A stretch of 64,000 nucleotides of DNA from DATDIC01 sp963764525 (GCA_963764525.1 CAVXTC010000016.1:372001-436000), one strand, 5' to 3'; shown: positions 17,548 through 26,329, counted from the first letter of the stretch. Notes: generated from the sequence alone by a model not told the origin. Numbers and translations are program-made.

Positions 17548-18690
17548 GTGAAACATCTCAGCATTACCGGCGGCCGAGTGCTGCTGCCCGCCGACGGCCT
17601 GCAGCCGGTGGACCTCGCGCTCGCCGACGGCCATATCGCGGCGCTCGATACAGCCGCGACCGGCCTGCGGCTGGACGCCAGCGGACTGCTCGTGCTGCCG
17701 GGCATCGTCGATCTGCATGGCGACGCGTTCGAGCGTCAGCTCCAGCCCCGTCCGGGCGTAGATTTCCCCGCCGACATCGCCTTGATCGACACCGAGGCGC
17801 AGCTTCTCGCCAACGGCATCACCACGGCCTTTCACGGGGTGACGCTATCCTGGGAACCCGGTCTGCGCAGCCTGCCCGCCTGGCTGGGGCTGTTGACCGC
17901 ATTGGGCGCGCGGTGCTGGACCTGCGACATGCGCGTGCATCTGCGCTGGGAAGCCTACAACCTGGAAGCGCTCGACACCGCATTGGCCGACATCGCCGCT
18001 GGTCGCGTGCATCTGGTCGCCTTCAACGACCATACCCCGTCGATCCTGCGCAAGATCGCTGATCCCGTCGCCGGCGCGAAATTCAGCGAGCGCGCCGGCA
18101 TGGGACTGCACGAGTTCCGCGATCTGGCCGAGCGAATCGGCGCACGCAGCACCGAAGTGCCCGACGCCCTGGGCCGCATCGGCGCCGCCGCGCGGGCCGC
18201 CGGGGTGCCCCTGGCCAGTCATGACGATGATACCGTGGCCGCGCGGGACGCGTTCCGCGCCCTCGGCGCGCGCATCTGCGAATTCCCCATGGCCGAGGAG
18301 GTCGGTCGCGCCGCGGTCGCCGCCGGCGACTGGGTCGCGATGGGCAGCCCGAACGTGGTGCGCGGACGTTCCCATCTCGGCTGGGCCTCGGCCGCGCGGC
18401 TGGCCGAAGAAGGCATCTGCACCGTACTGACCTCCGACTATTTCTACCCCGCCATGCTGCGCGCCGCGCTGATCCTGGCCGGACGCGGCGTGCTGGACTT
18501 GCCGACCGCTTGGGCGCTGATCTCCGCCAATCCGGCGAGCGCGGCAGGGCTGGCCGACCGTGGCGCCATCGGTCAGGGCATGCGCGCCGACCTGGTCCTG
18601 GTCGACGCGGAAGTCGGCCGAGCCATAGCGACCATCGCGGCCGGGCGCATCGCCCACCTCACCTCCGAAGGCGCCGCGCGACTGTCCTGA
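17548..18690 (+). CDS. phnM: Second PhnM-type diphosphatase (amidohydrolase)
   Basis: Alpha-D-ribose 1-methylphosphonate 5-triphosphate diphosphatase-like amidohydrolase, 380 residues, intact. Metal-site motifs are LPGIVDLHGDAFERQ, FNDHTPS, LASHDDDT and TSDYFYPAML, the same order as in the other PhnM copy. The start is GTG 17548, 10 bp after phnF. The two PhnM proteins are clearly different in sequence, so this is an old duplication or an independent acquisition. With the other copy frame-broken as sequenced, this one may be the working enzyme. Confidence 0.9.
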   Translation: MKHLSITGGRVLLPADGLQPVDLALADGHIAALDTAATGLRLDASGLLVLPGIVDLHGDAFERQLQPRPGVDFPADIALIDTEAQLLANGITTAFHGVTLSWEPGLRSLPAWLGLLTALGARCWTCDMRVHLRWEAYNLEALDTALADIAAGRVHLVAFNDHTPSILRKIADPVAGAKFSERAGMGLHEFRDLAERIGARSTEVPDALGRIGAAARAAGVPLASHDDDTVAARDAFRALGARICEFPMAEEVGRAAVAAGDWVAMGSPNVVRGRSHLGWASAARLAEEGICTVLTSDYFYPAMLRAALILAGRGVLDLPTAWALISANPASAAGLADRGAIGQGMRADLVLVDAEVGRAIATIAAGRIAHLTSEGAARLS

Positions 18691-18691
18691 C

Positions 18692-18719
18692 CCTGCGGAT
18701 CCGCGACGGCGGATGCAGG
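18692..18719 (+). terminator. Hairpin after the second phnM
   Basis: Immediately after the stop, CCTGC and ATCCGC (separated by a GG bulge) pair with GCGGAT and GCAGG around a GACG loop, making an 11-bp bulged stem. No T-run follows, so termination strength is uncertain. Confidence 0.45.
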
Positions 18720-18857
18720 TAGCGGTGTTCCCGACGCGGTCAGAACGCTCCCGACCGCACCCGGAGCACGCGTGCCGCCGCCTCGGTGCTCTCCAACCCT
18801 GAGCGGGCCGGGTCGGACGAGGCGGGGGCAGAGACAGAGCGCATGGGAACCATCCCG

Positions 18858-19406
18858 GCTGCTGCCAGCGGTTCGATGACCCGCACGTCGGCGTCGAATC
18901 CCTTGTCGGCGATCAACGTGTCGGCCTGCATGTCCGGCAAGAGGGGGGCGGCGCCGAGCAGGTCGTGCGCCTCGCCGCCGGTCAGGTGGAAGCCGACCAG
19001 ATTGCCAAGCGCGTCGCCCATAGTATGGATTTTGGTGTTTAGCCCGCCGCGCGAGCGCCCGATGGCCGATCCTCGCCGGCTTTTTTGGCGCCGGCACTAT
19101 GCTGATGGGCCCCACACAATGGTGCTGTCGATCATCGCGTATTCGTTGTCGGCGTCGGCAGCCAAATGCTGAAACAGCCGCTTCCAAACACCGGATCCTG
19201 ACCATCGGCTGGAAGCCGATGGATGTTCGTGCAGTCCCCGAAGCGTTCCGGCAGGTCGCGCCAGGGAATCCCGGCCCGGTAGCGGTAGGGCACCGCTTCA
19301 ACAAACAAGCGGTTGTCAGCCGCAGTCACGCCGACCGAACCCTCCCTTTCCGGCAACAGGCCCTTGATCCGGTCCACTGGTCGTCGCGGAGTCCGTAACG
19401 GCGCAT
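18858..19406 (-). mobile_element. IS5-family transposase remnant (IS427-like), frameshifted and 3'-truncated
   Basis: Remains of a DDE transposase. The start MRRYGLRDDQW is at 19406. It is followed in other frames by GVTAADNRLFVEAVPYRYRAG, WRDLPERFGD, NEYAMIDSTIV (first catalytic Asp), SRGGLNTKIH and ADTLIADKGFDADVRVIEPL (second Asp). At least three frame breaks occur. Homology stops after PLAAAG near 18858, so the C-terminal third with the catalytic Glu is missing. The element cannot transpose on its own. It separates the phn cluster from the next gene. Confidence 0.85.
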
Positions 19407-19612
19407 CGGTCAGCTCCCAAAGCTGACCGCCTATGAATCGAATTAAGCGGTGCGCCGGAATCGGCTGTGCCACCCTCTCGCGCTGATTGCCCGTGGGTGT
19501 TGCAATCCGGACTCACTAAACCGGCGCGAACCCGGAAACCGTCGGTCGGGAATTGACGACAGGCCCTAGTCTAGTTGGCCCAATAATGGAAGATCGATCG
19601 GGGGACCAACAA

Positions 19613-20716
19613 ATGCGAATCATCTGCCTGGGCCGCAGCGGCTTCACTCGTCTTCTCGCGGGTGCTGTCTTCTTTTTTGGGGCCTGTTCCGGCTCCGTGG
19701 CCTGGCCTGCGCGAGCCCTGGCGCAAGACGTGCTGCGGGCCGCTTCGTATCCCGTTGGGATGGCGCAGCTCGAATATAACGACCCGTCCGAGGGCGGTCG
19801 GCCGTTGGATTTGATGCTGATATATCCGGCCGCTCCGGCGGCGGCCGCTGTTCCTTTCAAAATCTTCCTGGCCACCAACTTGCGCCTGTACAAGGACGCG
19901 CCAATCGTGTCCGATGGTCTGAAGCGTCCACTCGTCATGTTCTCGCACGGGGCAGGCGGCAACGGCTCGCTCTATGCCTGGTTCGGCGAGTACCTCGCCT
20001 CCCACGGCTATCTCGTGGCTATGGTGTATCATTTCCGGGCCAACACCTATGATTCGAGCGCACTCTACGTACGCAACAGGATCTGGCAGCGCCCGCGCGA
20101 CATCAGCCTGGACATTACCAACCTGCTTCAAGACAAGGCCTGGGGACCGCACATCGACCCCAGCCAGATTGGCGTCGCGGGGCATTCACAGGGGGGATTC
20201 ACGTCACTGTGGATCGGCGGCGCCAAGGTGAATCCCGACCTGTTCCTGGCATATCAGCGCGGGTGGAAGAACAACCAGATGGTGCCGGCGTATATCCGCG
20301 AGCAGATGAAGCTTGATGCCGAACCCGCCCGCAACGTGCGCGACGATCGGGTTCGGGCGGCCTTTGCGATGGCTCCTGGCGATATTCAGGGGTTCGGCAT
20401 GGACGAGGCCGGGCTTCGGCAGATGGCGATCCCGAGCTACCTCATCGTCGGAGCCGGTGATACCACGACGCCGCCGAAGGACAACGCCGAGTTCGCGGCG
20501 AAATACATCCCGCATGCTCAACTCGAGGTGCTGCCGGGGCCGGTCAATCACGAGATCTTCGACAATGAGTGCGACCAAATAGGGCGGGATAACTATCCCG
20601 AGGCCTGCAATGACGCCCCCGGCGTGGATCGGGTAAAACTGCACGAGCATATCGGGAACGCCGCGCTACAGTTCTTCGACTCGAACCTCAAAGTACGGCG
20701 GCAGAGCCCAAAATGA
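19613..20716 (+). CDS. Exported alpha/beta-hydrolase (dienelactone/PAF-acetylhydrolase-like)
   Basis: Secreted or lipid-anchored serine hydrolase of about 367 residues. A signal peptide lies in MRIICLGRSGFTRLLAGAVFFFGACSG; the Cys after GA could be a lipidation site, though the -3 residue is not ideal. The oxyanion region MFSHGAGGNG is followed by the nucleophile elbow GVAGHSQGGF (Ser). The acid in IVGAGDTTTPP and the base in GPVNHEIF complete the triad. I preferred ATG 19613 over the frame start at 19553 because GGGGGA precedes it and the signal peptide begins there. Substrate unknown. Confidence 0.82.
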   Translation: MRIICLGRSGFTRLLAGAVFFFGACSGSVAWPARALAQDVLRAASYPVGMAQLEYNDPSEGGRPLDLMLIYPAAPAAAAVPFKIFLATNLRLYKDAPIVSDGLKRPLVMFSHGAGGNGSLYAWFGEYLASHGYLVAMVYHFRANTYDSSALYVRNRIWQRPRDISLDITNLLQDKAWGPHIDPSQIGVAGHSQGGFTSLWIGGAKVNPDLFLAYQRGWKNNQMVPAYIREQMKLDAEPARNVRDDRVRAAFAMAPGDIQGFGMDEAGLRQMAIPSYLIVGAGDTTTPPKDNAEFAAKYIPHAQLEVLPGPVNHEIFDNECDQIGRDNYPEACNDAPGVDRVKLHEHIGNAALQFFDSNLKVRRQSPK

Positions 20717-20772
20717 CGCGCATGGTCGCCGCTCCTGAGGCTTGATTCCTGGGCCAAAGTTGTCCGCGATCC

Positions 20773-20920
20773 CTACTTCGCGTCATTCCGCACGATGTCA
20801 CAGAGAATGCCCACGAGGTCGTGGAGCTTGCCCGCCCCGACCGCCGGCTGCGAGTTGGTCTGGAGCGTGATCATGAGGTTGTCCTTTTCGAACCACACAT
20901 AGATGGTCCGGTAGCGATGA
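20773..20920 (-). pseudogene. C-terminal scrap resembling a beta-lactamase-fold serine hydrolase
   Basis: About 48 codons with residues YRTIYVWFEKDNLMITLQTN and a stop at 20773 resemble the last strands of serine beta-lactamase/DD-peptidase-type proteins. The upstream sequence changes frame and loses similarity, so only a tail survives. From 20921 to 21129 I see nothing recognisable. Confidence 0.3.
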
Positions 20921-21129
20921 TCGCCACGAAAACAGCGAGCTCGTCCAGCCGATCCATCGCCGATGAAGTCCCCTCGGCTTATGTTCCACCTCCCTTGTGG
21001 GAGGCAGCAGGGGCAGGGGTTGGACGACCGCACTCCGAACTGGCAACCCCGATCGGCCTCCCCAGCGCGACACGGCAAATCGAAGCTTCGCCGCCCTGCC
21101 ATTATTTCAAAGTACGAAATTCTAGCTTG

Positions 21130-21209
21130 CCGACTTTCCCCATTATGACCGACCACCGCAATACCGACTTTCCCCATTATGACCGACCACCGCAATACCG
21201 ACTTTCCCC
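21130..21209. repeat. 34-bp tandem repeat, two and a third copies
   Basis: A 34-bp unit beginning CCGACTTTCCCCATTATGAC is present at 21130-21163 and 21164-21197 without mismatch, and its first 12 bases start again at 21198. Multiple short direct repeats of this kind occur at the ends of IS21-family elements, so this may be an orphan IS end. No IS21 genes are seen nearby. Confidence 0.75.
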
Positions 21210-21233
21210 GTAAGGCAATGACGGGAGCACCCC

Positions 21234-22145
21234 ATGCAGGCCGATCCATTCCATCCCGGCGAGCGTCTCGTGCAGGAGCGCGTGGGCGTTCGCATGCGCA
21301 TGGCAGCGCGCGGCAGCACTTTCATACGGGACCGCATGACCGACCAGCACCGGGACTTCTTCGCCACCCTGCCCTTCGTCGCGGTTGCGGTGGACCCGGC
21401 GGGCTGGCCGAGCGGCACCCTGCTGACCGGATCGCCCGGCTTTGTGTCCAGCCCCGACCCCCGGAGGTTGCGGATCACGACGGTTCCGGACCCGCTCGAC
21501 CTGACAGCATCCGCCCTGAAGCCCGGCGCCGCTGTGGGCATGCTCGGCATCGATCTGGCGACGCGCCGGCGCAACCGAGTCAACGGACGCATCACTCGGG
21601 CCGATCCGTCTGGGCTGGAGATCGCCGTGCAGCAGAGCTTCGGCAATTGCGCGCAATACATCCAAAGTCGCGAGATCGACCCTGACCCGAGCCGCGACGC
21701 CGCGAGCCGACCGGAGCCTCTGACCGGCCTGGATGCGCAGGCCGGCGCGCTGGTCGCCGGCGCCGACACGTTCTTCGTGGCGTCTGGGAACGGGACGGAC
21801 CTGGACATGTCACATCGCGGCGGCCGGCCCGGATTCGTGCGTGTCGAGGGAGACGTGCTGACGATCCCCGATTTTTCCGGCAACCGTTATTTCAATACGC
21901 TCGGCAATTTCCTGGTGGTGCCGCGGGCCGGGCTGCTGTTCGTCGATTTCCGGCGCGGCGATTTACTGCACTTGTCAGGCACCGTGGAAATCGTCTGGGA
22001 CGCTGCCGGCGTGTTCGACGGCGCCGATCGGCTGTGGCGCGTCCGGTTGTCGCATGGCTGGCGCCGGCGCGGCGCAATGCCGCTGCGCTGGTCGTTCCGC
22101 GACTACGCCCCCACAACCGAGCGTACCGGAACCTGGACACACTGA
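21234..22145 (+). CDS. Pyridoxamine 5'-phosphate oxidase-fold (flavin-binding) protein
   Basis: Protein of 303 residues with a PNPOx-like split barrel. The N-terminal half has FHPGERLVQERVGV and FFATLPFVAVAVDPAGWPSG (flavin-pocket region). The C-terminal half has DFSGNRYFNTLGNFLVVPRA followed by LLFVDFRRGDLLHLSGT, the classic dimer/FMN strand pair. Such 'flavin-nucleotide-binding' proteins often accompany ferredoxin or nitroreductase partners; none is adjacent here. Substrate unknown. Start ATG 21234 follows GGGAG. It ends 7 bp before a long inverted repeat. Confidence 0.8.
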   Translation: MQADPFHPGERLVQERVGVRMRMAARGSTFIRDRMTDQHRDFFATLPFVAVAVDPAGWPSGTLLTGSPGFVSSPDPRRLRITTVPDPLDLTASALKPGAAVGMLGIDLATRRRNRVNGRITRADPSGLEIAVQQSFGNCAQYIQSREIDPDPSRDAASRPEPLTGLDAQAGALVAGADTFFVASGNGTDLDMSHRGGRPGFVRVEGDVLTIPDFSGNRYFNTLGNFLVVPRAGLLFVDFRRGDLLHLSGTVEIVWDAAGVFDGADRLWRVRLSHGWRRRGAMPLRWSFRDYAPTTERTGTWTH

Positions 22146-22151
22146 TACGAT

Positions 22152-22193
22152 ACTGCCCCTGTGCATTATCCGGACACAGATTCTCGGTAGCGG
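22152..22193 (+). repeat. Left arm of ~42-bp inverted repeat bounding a 1.27-kb segment
   Basis: The stretch around CCCCTGTGCATTATCCGGAC and the following ACAGATTCTCGGTAGCGG is found in reverse complement at 23384-23425 with only a few differences. The arms enclose a DHFR-like gene and a resolvase scar, as expected for transposon ends. Confidence 0.8.
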
Positions 22194-22326
22194 CGATCGC
22201 CTTGGGCGCGAAGCAAGCTGCGGGTCGGCAGCCGCCCCAAAACGCGCCGATCAATGCCCCGCTCGTGCTTCTTGATTGCAGCCACTGGTTCAGCAAGGTA
22301 GCATGTTGCAAGCAGTAGAGGGGGCT

Positions 22327-22983
22327 ATGGTGCGGCGTGTCAGAGTCGCGGGGTTTTCCGTGTCCCTAGATGGGTTCGGAGCGGGCCCGGAACAGAGTCT
22401 TCAGGATCCTCTGGGAAAGCGCGGGACGGAGCTCCACCGCTGGTTCGTCGGAACGAAGACCTTCAACGCCATGTTCGGCGCGGGCGGTGGCTCGGAGGGC
22501 GTGGACGAGACCTTTGCCCACCGCTCGATGGACGGCTTCGGTGCCTTCATCCTTGGCCGGAACATGTTCGGTCCTGTGCGCGGGGAATGGCTGGACGACA
22601 GCTGGAAGGGCTGGTGGGGAGACAATCCGCCCTATCACGCTCCGACGTTCGTCTTAACGCACCATGCCCGCGAGCCGATCGTAATGGAGGGCGGCACCAC
22701 GTTCCACTTCGTCACGGACGGGATCCACGCCGCGCTCGAGCGCGCACGCGACGCCGCGGGAGCACGTGACGTCAAGATCGGAGGTGGCGTCTCGACAGTT
22801 CGCCAATATTTGCAGGCCGGCCTGATCGATGAACTGCACTTCGCGCTTTCGCCGGTCCTGCTCGGACGGGGCGAGGCGATGTTCGAGGGCTTGGATCTCC
22901 CTGCCCTCGGCTACCGCGTGATGGAATCCACTGCCACAGACCTCGCGACGCACGTCGTGCTCGGGCGCGAGGAGAATGAATAA
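22327..22983 (+). CDS. Dihydrofolate reductase-fold (RibD C-terminal-type) protein
   Basis: DHFR-like protein of 218 residues in the RibD-C/YwjB group, predicted to bind NADPH and reduce an unknown pterin- or flavin-like substrate. Visible are FSVSLDGFGAGP at the start, FGAFILGRNMFG, PTFVLTHHARE, and DVKIGGGVSTVRQYLQAGLIDELHF, the typical NADPH-binding glycine loop and product strand. ATG 22327 has AGAGGGGG directly before it. It is the passenger gene of the inverted-repeat-bounded segment. Intact. Confidence 0.82.
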   Translation: MVRRVRVAGFSVSLDGFGAGPEQSLQDPLGKRGTELHRWFVGTKTFNAMFGAGGGSEGVDETFAHRSMDGFGAFILGRNMFGPVRGEWLDDSWKGWWGDNPPYHAPTFVLTHHAREPIVMEGGTTFHFVTDGIHAALERARDAAGARDVKIGGGVSTVRQYLQAGLIDELHFALSPVLLGRGEAMFEGLDLPALGYRVMESTATDLATHVVLGREENE

Positions 22984-23050
22984 GCGTCCGCTTCTGCAGG
23001 TTCGTCGCCGGATAGCTGTCGGGCAGCAAACCACCAGGCTTCCGCGTTCG

Positions 23051-23322
23051 TCATGACGCTGCCAGTTCGCTGCGTTGTCGGTATGCAGCGACGATGCGCA
23101 AGACGGTGGGTTCGCTGACGCCGTAGCGCCGAGCCATTTCGGCGCCGGACATCATGCGGCCCGCAGCCGTGGTGCTCGGTCAGCGAGCGGAAGCCGGCAT
23201 CCGTCATCTCGATCCGCTCCATGATGTGCAGCATGTCCTTCAGGCTGCGCGACAGCCGGTCGAGCTTCCAGACGACGACCACGTCGCCGTCGCGCAACTG
23301 CCCGATCAATCTCACCGGCGAT
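23051..23322 (-). pseudogene. Serine recombinase (resolvase) remnant with internal deletion
   Basis: Fragments of a Tn3-type resolvase. DGDVVVVWKLDRLSRSLKDM and RIEMTDAGFRSLTE are from the catalytic domain. After a frame change, TTAAGRMMSGAEMARRYGVS and EPTVLRIVAAYRQRSELAAS are the C-terminal helix-turn-helix. The N-terminus with the catalytic Ser and about 50 residues between the two parts are missing. The join inside GRM suggests a clean internal deletion followed by a frame break. Confidence 0.75.
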
Positions 23323-23383
23323 TACGTCTGGTCCGATCGTCTCAATCTCGATGCCGACGGCCTCATGCCGCTGCTCGCCAGAC

Positions 23384-23425
23384 CGCTACCGTGAATCTGT
23401 GTCCGAATAATGCACAGGGGCCGAT
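23384..23425 (-). repeat. Right arm of ~42-bp inverted repeat
   Basis: Reverse complement of 22152-22193 with a handful of substitutions; both arms contain the GTGCATTATYCGGACACAGA core. It lies just after the resolvase remnant. Confidence 0.8.
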
Positions 23426-23504
23426 ACCGATTGATCGTGACCGGTCCGCCCTCTCTTTCTGCCCTCGTGGGACCCCCAAGGGAAGGAGGCTTGCGATACG
23501 TCCG

Positions 23505-24473
23505 TCAGATCACCTGGTTTCGCAGCGTCACTTCGCCGCGCCACAGCCGATCGAGGTTCTCCAGCAGAACATCGATTACGTTGTCTTCGTAACGGCGCGT
23601 CTCACCGGCGGTGTGGGGGGTGATCAGGACGTTCGGCATCGCCCAGAGCGGCGACGATTCGGCCAGCGGCTCCTCCAGTGTGGTATCGAGCGCAGCCCCG
23701 GCGATCCGGCCGGCCGCAAGCGCCGAAATCAGTGCCGGTTCATCGATGCAGCGGCCCCGCGCCACGTTTACCAGGCTGGCGGATTGCTGCATCAGCGCCA
23801 AAGCCTCGGCATCGATAAGCCGCTCGGTCTGCGCCGTCAGCGGACAGGTCAGCGCGACATAATCCGCCTGCGGCAGCAGCGCGTGGAGGTCAGTCATCCC
23901 ATGCACCGCATCGGCCGCACCGGCGCCGGCAGTGGGGTCGCGGCGCGTTGCGATGACGTGCATGCCGAACGCCCGGGCAAGCTCCGCCAGCCGCCCGCCG
24001 ATCCGCCCGAGGCCGACGATCAGCAACGTCTTGCCCCCGAGTTCGTCCTCGCGTTGCGTCAGGTCGCTGATCATGCCGCGCCAGACGCGCCTGGCCTGGT
24101 TGTCGCGCGCCTCGGGCAATCGACGCGCGATCGCCAGGATCAGCGCCATCGCATGCTCGGACACCGCACGCGCGTTCACTCCGGCCGCGCTCGCCAGCCG
24201 GATGCCGCGCGCGGCGAGCTTTTCACGGTCGTATTGATCGATACCGGCGCTGATCGACTGGATGAAGCGCAGCCGTTCGGCGCGCTCGATCAGTCCATTG
24301 TGCCACATCATCGAGACCGAGACCACGTCTGCCTCGTGCACGCGGCGGTCGAGTTCGTCGCGCGCATTGACCTGAAAGCATTTGATGCCGGTGCCGCGCG
24401 CCTCGAAGCGAGCCTGCATCTGATAGGCGACGTGCGCGAAGCAAATGGTCAGGCGGTCCTTTGGCGGCAGCAT
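23505..24473 (-). CDS. D-2-hydroxyacid dehydrogenase (NAD-dependent)
   Basis: Oxidoreductase of 322 residues interconverting 2-hydroxy- and 2-oxoacids. The NAD-binding motif LLIVGLGRIGGRLAELAR is central. The catalytic Arg region is NVARGRCIDEPAL, the Glu lies in ALDTTLEEPLAE, and the His in VLITPHTAGET. Residues SISAGIDQYD form the substrate loop. Start ATG 24473. The substrate is unassigned; glyoxylate/hydroxypyruvate would suit a C1 organism (inference). Intact. Confidence 0.9.
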   Translation of the reverse strand: MLPPKDRLTICFAHVAYQMQARFEARGTGIKCFQVNARDELDRRVHEADVVSVSMMWHNGLIERAERLRFIQSISAGIDQYDREKLAARGIRLASAAGVNARAVSEHAMALILAIARRLPEARDNQARRVWRGMISDLTQREDELGGKTLLIVGLGRIGGRLAELARAFGMHVIATRRDPTAGAGAADAVHGMTDLHALLPQADYVALTCPLTAQTERLIDAEALALMQQSASLVNVARGRCIDEPALISALAAGRIAGAALDTTLEEPLAESSPLWAMPNVLITPHTAGETRRYEDNVIDVLLENLDRLWRGEVTLRNQVI

Positions 24474-24600
24474 GTGGGGGCCCCTGGGAAAAAAGAGCAA
24501 TGTCATCCAAACCTGTATCGCGGCGATGGGCCAGGCGCAACAAAGCGCTGCATTTGCAGCGGTTCCTGCCTGGCAGCGGTCGATCGTCATGGATGCCCGC

Positions 24601-24710
24601 CCGTCATTCCCGCCCGTCCGTGGTTCCCGCGCGAAAGCGGGAAGCCAGGGCAGTCCTGCATGCACAGTGACCGCGCGGAAAATGGATACCCGGTTTCGCG
24701 GGAATGACGG
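24601..24710. repeat. 110-bp palindromic intergenic element
   Basis: CCGTCATTCCCGC at 24601-24613 is perfectly inverted at 24698-24710, with an inner hairpin TTCCCGC/GCGGGAA between. This 'CGTCATTCCCGC' style is common for miniature repeats in proteobacteria. It lies in the 366-bp gap 24474-24839, where nothing else is recognised apart from room for two divergent promoters. Confidence 0.65.
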
Positions 24711-24839
24711 TGCCGCGGTGCGACGGTGGTTCGGCAGCGCAGCGGAGCAGTGCCGCGGCCGCGCGCCGACTGCGAAAGCACAAGCCGGAGTGCGGCGGGC
24801 CGCCCGGCCCCCCATCTAAGCGGCGTGCCGAACACCCGG

Positions 24840-25604
24840 ATGGATACCCCCGACATGCCCGCACAAGCCCAAGCCGCCTTACACCGCGAAAACGCGCCTG
24901 GAATGGCGCAGCGCGTCGCCCGCCTCGACTGGCCGGCGATCGAGGCGGACCTGGATGCCGTCGGCTCCGCAACCACCGGCCCCCTGCTGTCGCCGGCCGA
25001 GTGCGCCGCACTGGTTGCGCAGTATCCGTCGGACAAGATGTTCCGTAGCCGCATCGTAATGGCGCGGCATGGGTTCGGGAGCGGCGAGTATAAATACTAT
25101 GCCTATCCCCTCCCCACCCCGATCGCCGAGTTGCGGGGGGCGCTTTATCCCCACTTGGCGCCGGTCGCCAACCGCTGGCAGGCGGCGCTGGGCGGTGCCG
25201 CCGAATACCCGGCGGAGCACCGCGACTACCTGGCCCGTTGCCACGAAGCAGGCCAGACACGCCCGACGCCGCTGCTACTGCAATACGGTACCGGCGATTA
25301 CAACTGCCTGCACCAGGACCTGTATGGCGCGCTGTTCTTCCCGTTGCAGGTTGCCATCCTGCTCAGCGCACCCGGCCAGGACTTCACCGGCGGCGAGTTC
25401 GTGCTGACCGAGCAGCGCCCGCGGATGCAGTCGCGCGCCGAGGTGGTTTCGTTGCACCAGGGCGAGGCCGTGATCTTCGCGGTCAACCAGCGCCCGGTTC
25501 AGGGCACCCGCGGCGCCTACCGCGTGACGATGCGGCACGGCGTCAGCCGGCTTCGCTCCGGACACCGGCTGACGCTCGGCATCATCTTCCACGACGCCGC
25601 ATGA
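24840..25604 (+). CDS. 2-oxoglutarate/Fe(II)-dependent oxygenase (COG3826-like)
   Basis: Protein of 254 residues with a prolyl-hydroxylase-like double-stranded beta-helix. Iron ligands are visible as NCLHQDLYGALFFPLQ (HxD) and later MRHGVSRLRSG (distal His plus the 2-oxoglutarate Arg). GGEFVLTEQRPR is the conserved strand between them. Start ATG 24840; a second in-frame ATG follows at 24855. Its stop overlaps alkB (ATGA). Homologues often pair with alkB/ada, suggesting a role in alkylation response, but the substrate is unknown. Confidence 0.85.
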   Translation: MDTPDMPAQAQAALHRENAPGMAQRVARLDWPAIEADLDAVGSATTGPLLSPAECAALVAQYPSDKMFRSRIVMARHGFGSGEYKYYAYPLPTPIAELRGALYPHLAPVANRWQAALGGAAEYPAEHRDYLARCHEAGQTRPTPLLLQYGTGDYNCLHQDLYGALFFPLQVAILLSAPGQDFTGGEFVLTEQRPRMQSRAEVVSLHQGEAVIFAVNQRPVQGTRGAYRVTMRHGVSRLRSGHRLTLGIIFHDAA

Positions 25605-26245
25605 TGGGCGGCGACCTGTTCAGTGCACCCGCCGGCCAGGAAATGCTGGACGACGGCGCCGTGCTGCTGCGCGGCTTCGCGCGGGAGGAAACCGCCGCCC
25701 TGCTCGCGGCTATCGATACGCTCGTCGCCGAGGCGCCGTTCCGCAACATGGTCACTCCCGGCGGCTACCGCATGTCGGTGGCGATGACCAATTGCGGCGC
25801 CGCCGGCTGGGTGACCGACCGAAGCGGCTATCGTTACGACCGCATCGATCCGGCCAGCCTCCGTCCCTGGCCGGCGATGCCCGCCGGCTTCCAGGAGCTC
25901 GCGGTGCGCGCCGCGGAGGCCGGCGGATACAAGGGCTTCGTTCCCGATGCCTGCCTGATCAACCGCTACGAACCAGGCGCCCGGCTGTCGCTGCACCAGG
26001 ACCGGAACGAGCGGGATTTTGCCGCCCCCATCGTCTCCGTCTCGCTGGGCCTGCCGGCAATTTTCCTGTGGGGTGGCAACAGGCGCGCCGACCGGCCGCG
26101 CCGGGTCCGGCTGGAAAGCGGCGATGTCGTCGTCTGGGGCGGCCCGACGCGGCTGGCATTTCACGGCGTCGATCCGCTGGCCGATGGCGAAGATCGCCTG
26201 CTCGGCCGCTGCCGGATCAACCTGACGTTCCGTCGCGCGCTTTAG
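25601..26245 (+). CDS. alkB: DNA oxidative demethylase AlkB
   Basis: 2-oxoglutarate/Fe(II) dioxygenase that removes methyl groups from 1-methyladenine and 3-methylcytosine. 214 residues, standard length. CLINRYEPGARLSLHQDRNE carries the HxD iron ligands. SVSLGLPAIFLWGG and SGDVVVWGGPTRLAFHGVDP hold the distal His, and RINLTFRRAL gives the 2-oxoglutarate-binding Arg residues. Translationally coupled to the preceding oxygenase. Intact. Confidence 0.95.
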   Translation: MMGGDLFSAPAGQEMLDDGAVLLRGFAREETAALLAAIDTLVAEAPFRNMVTPGGYRMSVAMTNCGAAGWVTDRSGYRYDRIDPASLRPWPAMPAGFQELAVRAAEAGGYKGFVPDACLINRYEPGARLSLHQDRNERDFAAPIVSVSLGLPAIFLWGGNRRADRPRRVRLESGDVVVWGGPTRLAFHGVDPLADGEDRLLGRCRINLTFRRAL

Positions 26246-26329
26246 GCGCCAGCGGGACAGCAACGGCCGGCCCGCATGGCACGGACACCGAAAGCTGGGT
26301 AGTCTGCCGGGAGTACCGGAGGACCCTCG

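Noticed and set aside
18858..19406. Complete, active insertion sequence
   Set aside because: The transposase has several frame breaks and lacks the C-terminal catalytic Glu region; I could not place matching terminal inverted repeats.
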